From Rubrobacter marinus (GTDB lineage: Bacteria > Actinomycetota > Rubrobacteria > Rubrobacterales > Rubrobacteraceae), in contig NZ_CP045121.1 of NCBI RefSeq assembly GCF_011492965.1, forward strand, positions 3,720,001-3,784,000: a stretch of 64,000 bases of DNA, given 5' to 3'. How positions within the stretch are numbered: position 1 is the first letter of the stretch; each line of letters opens with the position of its first letter. Position numbers and translations under genes: made by a program. The notes under the pieces were generated by a model, which saw nothing but the letters and a program-made list of their open reading frames with translations, did no database searches and was not told the origin of the DNA. Positions 53,150 to 62,407 of this stretch are shown one piece after another.

Positions 53150-53515
53150 TGCTCCCAAAATTACTTGCAGTCGCCCCGCGATTGTAGCCGCCAGAAGATC
53201 GCATGGAAAGGGCCGGTGCCATGTGCGAGCAGCTTCGTACGTGCACCTCGCCAGACTAGAGCCGTGCCGCATCCGGTTGACCGCCGTTCCGGGCTAATGA
53301 TACTTTTGTTACTTAGGGTGTGCTGTCGGGGATCGACGGATGCGGGGGATGGTCTGGCAAGCGGCGCGAAGGCATGGGGAATGTTGCGCCCCGCCGGGGC
53401 GGTTACTGTTGTCGCGCCGGACCAGAACGGGCCTTCGTGGGACGAAGACGGCGGGCTTCGACGAGACGAGGCATAGATGAGGCGCGCTCTGGACCACGAC
53501 CAGGAGGAGGAAGGC
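53150..53515. other. Divergent intergenic region
   Basis: These 366 bases separate the truncated regulator from the monooxygenase gene. A locally AT-rich patch around 53297-53318 may contain the monooxygenase promoter. I see no RNA gene or repeat. Confidence 0.4.
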
Positions 53516-55162
53516 ATGTCCAGCACGCAACAGGACCAGCGGGGAGCAGGCGCGGAGGAGCGGGCGACCGACTTCGACGCGGTCGTCGTCGGGGCCGGGT
53601 TCTCGGGGCTGTACATGCTCCACCGCTTGCGCAACGAGATGGGGCTCACGGCGCGGGTCTTCGAGGAGGGCGACGGCGTGGGCGGGACGTGGTACTGGAA
53701 CCGCTACCCGGGCGCGAGGAGCGATTCGGACAGCTACATCTACTCCTACTCGTTCGACAAGGAATTGTGGCAGGAGTGGGAGTGGAGCGAGCGCTACCCG
53801 GGCCAGGAGGAGATCCGCGGCTACCTCGAGCACGTGGCCGACCGCTACGACCTGCGCCGCGACATCCAGCTCTCCACCCGGGTGATCGGCGCCACCTTCG
53901 ACGAGGAGAAGGGGGTCTGGGAGGTAAGCACGGACGCCGGCGACACCGTCACGGCGCGGTTCTTTATCGCCGCCGTCGGGGCCCTCTCGGCGGCGACCCG
54001 GCCGGACATTCCGGGCCGCGACGCCTTCGAAGGCGAGTGGTACCACACCGGGCTGTGGCCGCAAGAGGGCGTGGACTTCACCGGGAAGACGGTAGGGATC
54101 ATCGGCACCGGGGCCACCGGCATCCAGGCCATCCCCCTGATCGCGGAGCAGGCCGAGCACCTCACCGTCTTCCAGCGCACCGCCAACTACGCCATCCCGG
54201 CCCGCAACGGCCCGGTTGACCCGGAGGTCAAGAAAGCGCGCAAGGAGGACTACGAGGGGATCTGGGAGCGGGTCCGCAACTCCTTCGCCGGGCACGAGCT
54301 CTGGTTTATCGAGCGCGGCGCCCTGGAGGACTCCCCCGAGCAGCGCGAGCGCGAGTACCGGGCGCGGTGGGACCGCGGCGGGTTCGGCCTGTGGGTGGGC
54401 AACTACCAGGACATCTTCGCCAACAAAGAAGCCAACGACACGATCTCCGAGTGGATGCGCCAGAGGATCGCCGAGCGGGTCGACGACCCCGAGACCGCCG
54501 AGAAGCTGACCCCCCGCGACCACGCCTTCGGCACCAAGCGCGTGCCGTTGGAGACGAACTACTACGAGGCGTTCAACCGCGACAACGTCGAGCTGGTGGA
54601 TGTAAAGGAAACGCCGATCGAGGAGATCACCCCGACGGGGCTGCGCACCGAGCACGCCGAGTACGAGTTCGACGCCCTGGTCTTCGCCACCGGCTTCGAC
54701 GCCATGACCGGCCCCTTGAACAGGATCGACATCCGCGGGCGGGGCGGTCGGCTCTTGCGCGAGAAGTGGGCGGAGGGGCCGCGCACGTACCTCGGGCTGA
54801 CCAGCGCGGGCTTCCCCAACCTTTTCTTTATCACCGGGCCCGGCAGCCCGTCGGTGCTCACGAACATGCCGGTCTCCATCGAGCAGCACGTCGAGTTCGT
54901 CTCGAAGATCGTCGGCGACATGCGGGAGCGCGGGGCCGAGACCATCGAGCCGACGCAGCGGGCCGAAGACGAGTGGAGCGGCCACGTGCAGGAGCTGGCC
55001 CACGCGACGCTGTTCCCCGAGTCCGCCACCTGGTACATGGGCGCGAACATCCCCGGCAAGCCGCGCGTCTTCATGCCCTACCTCGGCGGAGCCGGACCAT
55101 ACCGGGAGAAGTGCGACGAGATCGCGAAAAACGACTACGAGGGGTTCGTCCTCAACCCGTAG
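53516..55162 (+). CDS. Baeyer-Villiger flavin monooxygenase
   Basis: This 548-residue enzyme inserts oxygen next to a ketone to make an ester or lactone, using NADPH and FAD. FAD motif VVVGAGFSGLYMLHRL is near the start, and the BVMO fingerprint F-x-G-x3-H-x3-W-P is exact in FEGEWYHTGLWP. NADPH motif GIIGTGATGIQAIP follows, then the second-site FATGFDAMTG. It is close to cyclohexanone/phenylacetone-type enzymes. The ATG follows GGAGGAGGAAGG. It is monocistronic with a hairpin terminator at 55170. Confidence 0.94.
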   Translation: MSSTQQDQRGAGAEERATDFDAVVVGAGFSGLYMLHRLRNEMGLTARVFEEGDGVGGTWYWNRYPGARSDSDSYIYSYSFDKELWQEWEWSERYPGQEEIRGYLEHVADRYDLRRDIQLSTRVIGATFDEEKGVWEVSTDAGDTVTARFFIAAVGALSAATRPDIPGRDAFEGEWYHTGLWPQEGVDFTGKTVGIIGTGATGIQAIPLIAEQAEHLTVFQRTANYAIPARNGPVDPEVKKARKEDYEGIWERVRNSFAGHELWFIERGALEDSPEQREREYRARWDRGGFGLWVGNYQDIFANKEANDTISEWMRQRIAERVDDPETAEKLTPRDHAFGTKRVPLETNYYEAFNRDNVELVDVKETPIEEITPTGLRTEHAEYEFDALVFATGFDAMTGPLNRIDIRGRGGRLLREKWAEGPRTYLGLTSAGFPNLFFITGPGSPSVLTNMPVSIEQHVEFVSKIVGDMRERGAETIEPTQRAEDEWSGHVQELAHATLFPESATWYMGANIPGKPRVFMPYLGGAGPYREKCDEIAKNDYEGFVLNP

Positions 55163-55169
55163 AGCGAGG

Positions 55170-55196
55170 GCGGCGCACCGTTCTCGTGTGCGCCGC
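55170..55196 (+). terminator. Terminator of the BVMO gene
   Basis: GCGGCGCAC/GTGCGCCGC, a perfect 9-base inverted repeat with a 9-base loop, begins seven bases after the stop. Confidence 0.65.
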
Positions 55197-55388
55197 TCCA
55201 TCCCGCCGAGGGGTTGATTCACGAGCGGCGATAAGGCCGGGAGCGCCGCTCCTGCCCCGACTGTAAACGTGCTCCCGGTGTTTCGTGCGTGCGGAGGCGG
55301 CGCCGGGTTTCGGCCACTGGCATCATATTCGTGGAAGAGACAGGCGCGCCGCCTCCGGGGTGGCGCGGGGGCGAAGGGAGAGCGGCAA

Positions 55389-56441
55389 GTGATCGAGAAT
55401 CCGTACTACTCGCCGGAGTTTCACGGTTCGTACGAGCTGTTCTCCCTGGGCGATTTCGTCCTCGAAGAGGGCTACACCCTGCGCGACTGCAAGCTCGCCT
55501 ACACGACGTTCGGCGAGCTGAACGAGGCGAAGGACAACGCGATCCTGGTGACGACGTGGTACTCGGGGACGCACCAGATCTTCCGGGACGCCTACATCGG
55601 CCCCGAGCACGCGCTGAACCCGGAGAAGTACTTTATCGTCGTCATAAACCAGATCGGCAACGGGCTGTCATCCTCGCCCCACAACACGGTGGGTCCGCAC
55701 GCCATGTCCCGGTTCCCGCACGTCAGGATAGGCGACGACGTCCGCGCGCAGGAGAAGCTGCTGCGCGAGCAGTTTGGCATCGAGAGCCTCGAGCTGGTCA
55801 CGGGCGGCTCGATGGGGGCGCAGCAGACCTACGAGTGGGCGGTCCGCTTCCCCGAGAAGGTCAAGCGGGCGGCCCCTATAGCCGGAACGGCGAAGAACAC
55901 CCCGCACGACTTCATCTTCACGCAGGCGCTGATAGAGGCCATCACCTCGGACCCGGGGTTCCGGGATGGCTGGTACGCCTCCCCCCTGGACGTTCGCGAG
56001 GGGCTGCACCGCCACGCCAGGATCTGGTCGGTCATGGGCTTCTCGACGGAGTTCTGGAAGGGCGAAGGGTGGAGACCTCTGGGCTTCGCCTCCGAGGACG
56101 ACTTCCAGGTCGGCTTCATGGACGCCTACTTCGAGGTGATGGACCCCAACGACCTTCTGTGCATGGCGTGGAAGTGGCAGCGGGGGGACGTCAGCCGCCT
56201 CACCGGCGGCGACCTCGGCGCGGCGCTCGGCCGGGTGACGGCCAAGACGTACGTCATGCCGATCAGCGAGGACATGTTCTTCCCCGTCCGCGACTGCGAG
56301 GCAGAGCAGAAGCTCGTCCCGGGCAGCGAGCTGCGCGTCGTGGACAGCGTCGCAGGACACCTCGGCCTGTTCGGCTTCGAACCGGACTACATGCCCCAGA
56401 TCGACCGGCACCTCGGCGAGCTTCTCGAAACACCCGCGTAG
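55389..56441 (+). CDS. MetX-like alpha/beta hydrolase (homoserine acetyltransferase family)
   Basis: This 350-residue protein has the MetX-type N-terminus (LEEGYTLRDCKLAYTTFGEL), oxyanion Trp/Tyr region (VTTWYSGTHQIF), substrate-loop NQIGNGLSSSPHNT, nucleophile LVTGGSMGAQQTYEWAVRFP, acid in MPISEDMFFPV and His in SVAGHLGLFGF. Many such proteins are not homoserine acetyltransferases but hydrolases of short acyl groups; there is no met gene nearby. The GTG start follows AAGGGAGAG. A possible follow-on enzyme for the BVMO product is inferred from proximity only. Confidence 0.85.
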   Translation: MIENPYYSPEFHGSYELFSLGDFVLEEGYTLRDCKLAYTTFGELNEAKDNAILVTTWYSGTHQIFRDAYIGPEHALNPEKYFIVVINQIGNGLSSSPHNTVGPHAMSRFPHVRIGDDVRAQEKLLREQFGIESLELVTGGSMGAQQTYEWAVRFPEKVKRAAPIAGTAKNTPHDFIFTQALIEAITSDPGFRDGWYASPLDVREGLHRHARIWSVMGFSTEFWKGEGWRPLGFASEDDFQVGFMDAYFEVMDPNDLLCMAWKWQRGDVSRLTGGDLGAALGRVTAKTYVMPISEDMFFPVRDCEAEQKLVPGSELRVVDSVAGHLGLFGFEPDYMPQIDRHLGELLETPA

Positions 56442-56509
56442 GCTCGCCGCCCCACCGTCGGGTTCCCGCCCGAACTCGGCGTCTGCCCTTCGGGAAGCCG
56501 GCCGAGGGG

Positions 56510-56698
56510 CTAGCGGTTCTCCTGGATGATCTTCTCCAGGGAGAGGCGGCTGCGCTTCAGCTCCGCCTCGACGACGGAGAGGCGAGCGAGCTGGGACTCG
56601 CCGAGCCGGTCGCGCTCCACCTCGGAGGCGACGGCGGCGGAGGCTTCGTCTATGGCGGTTACCGCGCTCTCCAGGAGCAAAAGGTCTCGCTCTTCCAT
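56510..56698 (-). CDS. Small coiled-coil protein
   Basis: This 62-residue, almost wholly helical and charged protein (MEERDLLLLESAVTAIDEAS, ending RSRLSLEKIIQENR) has a coiled-coil pattern. There is no export signal. It lies 10 bases after the small membrane protein gene and is probably co-transcribed with it. The function is unknown. Confidence 0.6.
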   Translation of the reverse strand: MEERDLLLLESAVTAIDEASAAVASEVERDRLGESQLARLSVVEAELKRSRLSLEKIIQENR

Positions 56699-56708
56699 AG
56701 GGGCAATA

Positions 56709-56939
56709 CTACCGGAAGCCGTACCTCTCGTTGTTGCGCTTCGCAACGAGGTAGGCGTCGATCGTCGCCCAGAGGCCCACGATGGGCATGAGGACGAAGC
56801 CGATAAGGACGGTCGTCAGGGCAGCGTTGATAAGCTGCACCACTATAAACACGACGCCCTTCGTGACCTGTCCGTTGTAGATCTGCCCGAGCCCGGAGAG
56901 GATCAGGCTAAGCACCGCCGCCAGTAGCGGGCTCCTCAT
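56709..56939 (-). CDS. TM2-like small membrane protein
   Basis: This 76-residue protein starts MRSPLLAAVLSLILSGLGQI. The first helix ends in the GLGQIYNGQ motif found in TM2-type proteins, followed by two more hydrophobic segments (VVFIVVQLINAALTTVLIGF and MPIVGLWATIDAYL) and a polar tail (AKRNNERYGFR). Such proteins are envelope proteins of unknown role. The coiled-coil gene follows. Confidence 0.75.
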   Translation of the reverse strand: MRSPLLAAVLSLILSGLGQIYNGQVTKGVVFIVVQLINAALTTVLIGFVLMPIVGLWATIDAYLVAKRNNERYGFR

Positions 56940-57139
56940 CGCGTCCTCCTCATCGCCGAATCACGCGTCACCCATGGATACGCCCGGCGCTCCTACCGGT
57001 TGCGCCGCCGGGGTTTCCCCTCGAGCCCGGGTTACTCCTCGGTCGCCGCTCACCCAGGCGCGAGTATCGCGGCCGGAACCTGATGAGAGGGCCGTAGCGG
57101 CGGGCTCTGTTCGTGGAGACCCGGCGGGAGGCAAAAGGC

Positions 57140-57674
57140 TTACCGCCAGGGGGCCAGCTTGCAGACCTCCGGCGACAGGCACGCCGTCGTCTCCTCCGGG
57201 GGAGCGGGCCCGCCCAGGTGGTAGCCCTGCCCCGGATCGCAGCGCAGCTCCCCGAGTTCCTCGATCTGCCTTCGCCCTCGATGCCCTCGGCCACCCGGGG
57301 CGTGCTCAAGACAACCTCATCGATACGGCCTGCAAGCTCCCGACGGTGCGGTCGAAGGCGTCTTCGTGCTCGGCGTACTCCTCGCGCTGCTCCAGGTGCC
57401 CCAGGGTGTAGGCGCTGGCGTCCTGGGCGTTGTACTGCACGCACAAACTCGACTCTCGCGCCAGACCCTCGGAGGCCCGGAGCTTCAGGGGCCGAACTTC
57501 TCGTTCGTCGCTGTGGAGACGCTCCACGACCACGAGGACCACCATCCCCGGCACGAGGAGCAGGATCAGGAGGGTGGGGATCAGGGAGCGTACGTATGGC
57601 CTGGCGAACACGGGCGCCCCTGCAACACCTCGCGGAGGGGGCGATCGGCGGCGACGGACTCTCGCACGCGCCAC
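57140..57674 (-). pseudogene. Decayed EAL-domain signalling gene
   Basis: The 5' part encodes a membrane helix (LIPTLLILLLVPGMVVLVVV) and a sensor-like stretch (about 57306-57600). The 3' part is the very end of an EAL cyclic-di-GMP phosphodiesterase domain: VAEGIEGEG, then, in another frame, IEELGELRCDPGQGYHLGGP and a stop at 57140. The GGDEF and most of the EAL domain, including catalytic Glu and metal ligands, are missing, and the pieces lie in different frames. It is a deletion remnant. Confidence 0.65.
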
Positions 57675-57873
57675 AAACCTGCTCTCGCTTGCGAAGCGCC
57701 AGACTCCGCTGGAGACCGAGCGTACTGCTTCTAGTTAGTTCTTCGACTCGCGTGCGTTCCGAGGAGAACCCGGCCGCGGCCTCTCCCTCATAAAGGGCAT
57801 CGGGCAGGGGGTAGGCTCCTCGTTGCGGCCCCCTCGCCATCCGAGGCGCCGCTCGCGCGCACGTTCGGCGGGC

Positions 57874-58293
57874 CTACCGTCTGCGGCGCTGGAACTCTCC
57901 CTTGAGCCTCAGGTACTCGTCGTCCTCGGCCGCCGCGCGCCACTTCTCGTAGAAGATCTCCGCGGCCCGGCTCTTCTCGGGGTCGGGCTCGTCCAGGGGC
58001 TTGCTCTTGTTCCCGCCCTTGTGCATCGCGTAGCGCCTGGACCGCGTGTACCCCATCTGCAGGTACTTTCTCGCGACGTCCATCCCGACGAAATCCCCCT
58101 CCGCCGCGTAACCCCGGAACTTCTCGTGGATGGCGTCGGCGGATTCGCGCGCCGCCTCGACGGTCTTGAAGCTCCACAGCGGCAGGAGCTCGCCCTTGTA
58201 GGGCTGGGCGTGGAAGACGCCCTCCTCGCCCCGGCCGATCCGGTACGCCTCCGGGTGCTCGCGCAGGTCCACGCCGTCGTAGGGATAGCTCAT
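57874..58293 (-). CDS. DUF4385 family protein
   Basis: This 139-residue soluble protein matches the DUF4385 layout: YPYDGVDLREHPEAYRIGRG at the start, WSFKTVEAARESADAIHEKF, FVGMDVARKYLQMGYTRSRR, HKGGNKSK, and a helical end (AEIFYEKWRAAAEDDEYLRL). The function is unknown. The start is the ATG just after AAGGGGAG, closely spaced; an in-frame upstream start is possible. It follows the glucosidase gene with seven bases between, so it is likely in its operon. Confidence 0.85.
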   Translation of the reverse strand: MSYPYDGVDLREHPEAYRIGRGEEGVFHAQPYKGELLPLWSFKTVEAARESADAIHEKFRGYAAEGDFVGMDVARKYLQMGYTRSRRYAMHKGGNKSKPLDEPDPEKSRAAEIFYEKWRAAAEDDEYLRLKGEFQRRRR

Positions 58294-58300
58294 GCTCCCC

Positions 58301-60285
58301 TTATACACCCACGTCGTGGCGCCCGCCGAACGCCGGAACACCCCGTAGCCCCAGGCGCCCCACGCCCTGCAGAGGGTCCCAACCTCGAACGAGCCTGCGA
58401 CGCGCCCGGTCGGGCTCCAGGCCGAGCACCGCGCGCACGAGCAGCGGCGCGACGGCCGCCGCCCAGGCCTGCGGGCTGCACGAGGTCGGGTAGGGGACCG
58501 GCTCGGGCCGGTCCCGCCGAGAGTAACCGGCGAAGACCTCCGGCAGGCGGTGGCCGAAGGATGGCGCGGCGTCGAGGAGGGCGAGCGCGACGCGTCCCGC
58601 CTCCTCCCGAAGGCCGTAGCGGGAGAGGCCGTGGGCTATCAGAGCGTTGTCGTGCGGCCAGACCGCGCCGGTGTGGTAGCCCTCCGGGTCGTAGCCGCCC
58701 TGCCCTTCGGCCATCGTCCTTATCCCGAAGCCGCCGAAGAGCCCCTCCCCGAGGAGGTGATCCGCCAGGCTTCCGGCCCTCTCCCGGGGGACTATGCCGC
58801 TCCAGAGGAGGTGCCCCGCGTTGGAGGTCAACGAGTCGACCCGGCGCCCCTCGCCGTCGAGCGCGAGGGCGTAGTAGCCCCCTTCCTCGATCCAGAAATC
58901 CTCGTTGAATCGAGCTTCGAGCTCCGCGGCCTCGCGCCGCAGCTCCCGAGCGAGGGGCGCGTCGTGCCACGCCGCCTCGGCGAGCTCGGCGCCGCGCAGC
59001 AGGGCGTCGTAGGCGTAGCCCTGGACCTCGCAGAGCGCGACGGGGCCGCGCGCTTCCCGGCCGCTCCGAAAGAGGATGCAGCGGTCGGAGTCCTTCCAGC
59101 CCTGGTTCTTCAGGCCGCGCTCGGAGCGGGAGAGGTAGTCCACGTATCCGTCCCCGTCCGAATCTCCGTGCTCGCGGAGCCAGGCCAGGGCTCGTCGGGC
59201 AGGCCCCTCCATCTCCCTCGCGAACGCGTCGTCTGCGGTCCAGCGCCACGTCTCGTTCAGCAGGACGAGGAACAGCGGCGTCGCGTCGACGGTGCCGTAG
59301 TAGGGAGAGTGCGGCACCTCGCCGAGGGCCGCCAGCTCCCCGAGCCTCGACTCGTGCGGGATCTTGCCGGGCTCCGCATCCCGGTAGTCGTCGAACCCCT
59401 CGGACTGGAGGCGCGCCAGCGCCCTGAGAACGCTCCTCGCCGGCCCCTGCCCGAGCACCACGGTCGCGTACGCGGTGAGCAGGGCGTCCCTCCCGAAAAG
59501 GGCCATGTACCACGGCGCCCCGGCCGCCGGCACGCGGAGCCCCTCCCCCGCCTCGAAGGAGAGCGCCTCCAGATCCTCGATCCCCACCGCCCAGGCCTCC
59601 CGCAGCGCCGCGTGACCCGTCTCCAACGCGGGGACCTCCCGTAGAGCGCCCGCCGCTCGCGCGCCCACGGCACCGCCCTCCCCCCTCCTCCAGCGCCACG
59701 GATACCACGAAGGTCTGCTCCTCCCCCGCCCCGAGACGCAGGGAGAACGCCGCTCCGTCTTCCCCATAGACCGGCTCCACGCCCTCCCCCGAGAGCCGCA
59801 CGGTCGTCGCGCGCCCGAAGCCCCCGTTCTCGTAGGCGAGGCGTACGGCCCCGGCCCCGGCCTCCCGCGACACCTCGCGCCGCCTCCGCGCCGCCGCGCC
59901 CCTGACCTCGAACAGGTCGGCGAAGTCCGCGTCGAAACGGAGCTCGACCCGAATCTCGACGGGCGCGCCCGTCCCGTTGCGGAGCAGGATCTCCTCACGC
60001 ATCCCTCCCCCGAGCTCGCGCCGCCTCTCCACCCGGACCCCGGCCCCCGTCGCTCCCCCTCGAACGAGGCCACGGAGCCCCTCACCCGTCCCCCCGCGGC
60101 GCCACCCCCTCGCCGTCCACCAGGAGCACGAGCTTCGACAGGTGGCGGGTATCCCTGAAGAAGAGGCCCTCGCCCGCCTCGTCCAAGTCCCCGCCCTCGC
60201 CCGACACGCAGTACGCGCCGGGCGAGACGACGCTCACGAACTCCCGCGTCGCCCCCGAACCGCCCCGGCCTCGCTTCCCCTCCAT
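58301..60285 (-). CDS. Amylo-alpha-1,6-glucosidase (glycogen-debranching type), four frameshifts
   Basis: This enzyme of the GDE/amylo-1,6-glucosidase family has an N-terminal beta domain (REFVSVVSPGAYCVSGEGGD, FFRDTRHLSKLVLLVDGE) and a C-terminal (alpha/alpha)6 barrel: PWYMALFGRDALLTAYATVV, GKIPHESRLGELAALGEVPH, YYGTVDATPLFLVLLNETWR, RTMAEGQGGYDPEGYHTGAV and WPHDNALIAHGLSRYGL. One base is missing at each of the runs 60090-60095, 60055-60059, 59680-59685 and 59638-59640. The repaired length is 662 residues, normal for the family. It acts on glycogen or other branched alpha-glucans. DUF4385 follows. Confidence 0.88.
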
Positions 60286-60419
60286 GCCGGCAGGCTCCCA
60301 CGAAGGTCGGGGCGCCGTCAACCGGCGCCCTCGCGCCGGGCCACGCCGCCACAGAGACCGCAACTCGCCTCGATCTCCCGCGGACCACGCAACCTTCCGA
60401 AATCCGTTGCGAACGCCTC

Positions 60420-60469
60420 TTGATCGTTCGTTCAAGTGCTGCTAGAGTTGTCTTGAATAGACGTTCAAG
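60420..60469 (+). promoter_or_regulatory. TetR promoter and putative operator
   Basis: TTGATC (60420-60425) and TAGAGT (60443-60448) are spaced by 17 bases. CTTGAA-N6-TTCAAG (60452-60469) lies at the expected transcription start, and CGTTCAAG occurs twice as a direct repeat (60429-60436 and 60462-60469). This is a plausible autoregulatory TetR operator. Confidence 0.5.
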
Positions 60470-60476
60470 GAGTTGG

Positions 60477-61088
60477 ATGAGCGAGCAGTACGTAGAAGAA
60501 GGTGATCGGCGGCGGGAGATCATCGAGGCCGCGTTGCGGGTCTTCTCGGAGCGGGGCTTCGGGGGGGCGACGATCAAGGAGATCGCGCGGGAGGCGGGGA
60601 TACGGTCTCCGGCTTTGATCTACTGGTACTTCAAGGACAAGCGGGCCTTGTTCCAGGAGGTTCTTGGGGCGAAGGTGCCCGTGGTGCGGGCGGTGGCGGA
60701 CCTCGCGAGGGTGATGGACCTGCCGCCCGAGGAGGCTTTGACGAAGCTCGGGCGGGCTTATTTCGCCTTCGAACGCATGGACGCGAGGGTTTTGCGGCTC
60801 GTGATCGGGGAGGCCATACGCCGCCCCGAGGTCGCCGAGGCGTTCGTCAGGGCCGGGCCGGGGCGCGTTCTCGAGTTCTTGAAGCGGTACCTGGAGCGCC
60901 AGATCGAGCTCGGACGTCTACGCCCCCACGACGTGCGCTCGGGGGCGCGGATGTTCGTCGGGATGCTTATACCGCAGCTCGCGGGGAAGCTGTTCTTCCC
61001 GGCGATGGTGGAGGACGGGCTCACCGACGAGGAGCACTTGAGGAACGCCGTGGAGACCTTTTTGAGAGGACTGGCGCCCGAAAGCTAG
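60477..61088 (+). CDS. TetR-family transcriptional regulator
   Basis: This 203-residue protein has an N-terminal helix-turn-helix of TetR type (REIIEAALRVFSERGFGGAT, IKEIAREAGIRSPALIYWYF, then KDKRALFQEVLG) and a C-terminal ligand-binding domain. The ATG follows AAGGAG. It is the first gene of an operon with the FAD monooxygenase (15 bases downstream) and the ankyrin protein. It probably represses this operon and is released by the monooxygenase substrate or a related aromatic compound, by analogy. Confidence 0.92.
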   Translation: MSEQYVEEGDRRREIIEAALRVFSERGFGGATIKEIAREAGIRSPALIYWYFKDKRALFQEVLGAKVPVVRAVADLARVMDLPPEEALTKLGRAYFAFERMDARVLRLVIGEAIRRPEVAEAFVRAGPGRVLEFLKRYLERQIELGRLRPHDVRSGARMFVGMLIPQLAGKLFFPAMVEDGLTDEEHLRNAVETFLRGLAPES

Positions 61089-61103
61089 GGAGAGGAGAGA
61101 GCC

Positions 61104-62403
61104 ATGAGCCTCACGCACGCTACCGGGGTGAAGACGAACGAGGACGCGGGAGTTCTGCGGACCACGTGCTGCGTGGTGGGCGGCGGTCCGGCCGGGGCGG
61201 TGCTGGCACTCCTGCTGGCGCGCAAGGGCGTGGACGTGACGCTCCTGGAGGCGCACCCGGACTTCGACCGGGAGTTCCGCGGCGACACGCTGCACCCCGT
61301 GGTTATGGAGATCATGGACACCCTGGGCCTCGCCGACAAGCTCCTGAAGCTGCGGCACTCCAAGGTCGAGACCTTCTCCCTCCAGACCGCCTCCGGGCCG
61401 TTCACGCCGGTGAACCTCAAACGCCTGAAGACCCGCTTCCCGTACATCACCCTGATGCCCCAGACGAGCTTCCTCGAGTTCATCACGCAGGAGGCCTCGC
61501 GCCACCCGAACTTCCGGCTCGTGATGGGCGCGAAGGTGCGGGAGCTTATCGAGGAGGGCGGGGCGGTCCGGGGGGTCCGCTACGAGGACCGGAGCGGCGA
61601 GGAGCACGAGGTCCGCGCCGTCCTCACCGTCGGGGCCGACGGCCGCGGCTCGCGGGTGCGCCGCCTCGCCGGCTTCGAGCCCATAAAAACCTCTCCGCCC
61701 ATGGACGTCCTCTGGTTCAAGCTGCCCCGGGAGGAGGGCGACCCGGCCGGCGTCGTGGGCGCCTCGGCCGGGGACGCATCGCGATCATGCTGGATCGCGA
61801 CGACTACTGGCAGGCCGGCTACGTCATCCCCAAGGGACGTTCCCCGAGCTGCGCCACGCGGGCATCGAGGAGCTGCACCGCCGCTTCGCGGAGCTTATCC
61901 CCGAGTTCGCCGACCGCCTCGTCCACCTTACGGGCTGGAAGCAGGTCTCGCTGCTCAGCGTCGAGTCGAGCCGGTGCGAGAGGTGGTACGAGCCGGGGCT
62001 CCTGCTTATAGGGGACGCCGCGCACGTGATGAGCCCGGTCGGGGGCGTTGGGATCAACTACGCCATCCAGGACGCCGTGGCGGCGGCGAACATCCTGAGC
62101 GGGCCGCTTCGGGAGAGCCAGGATCGGCTCGTCGACCTCGACACGGGGTACCTCCGAGCGGTGCAGCTTCGCCGCGAGCTGCCGACGCGGACCATACAGG
62201 CGGCGCAGTCGCTGATGCAGCGCCGCGTGCTCGCGGTCGCCCTCGGCTCCGACGAGCCGTTCGAGCCGCCGCTCGCTATGCGCCTGTTCCTCCGGGTGCC
62301 GGTCTTGAGGGACATCCCCGCCCGCATGGTCGCCTACGGCCTCTGGCCCTCCCGCGTGAAGGAGGGAGCCTACCCCGCCGCCGCGCCGGGCGAGGCGGCG
62401 TAG
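61104..62403 (+). CDS. FAD-dependent aromatic-type monooxygenase (two frameshifts)
   Basis: This class A flavin monooxygenase (PHBH fold) has FAD motif CVVGGGPAGAVLALLLARKG, the DG motif VGADGRGSRVRRLAGF, and GD motif LLLIGDAAHVMSPVGGVGIN. One G is missing at each of the runs 61770-61773 and 61834-61836; the repaired protein is 433 residues. It probably hydroxylates a small aromatic or polyketide-like substrate using NAD(P)H. The regulator lies just upstream and the ankyrin lipoprotein follows four bases after the stop. Confidence 0.9.
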
Positions 62404-62407
62404 GGTC

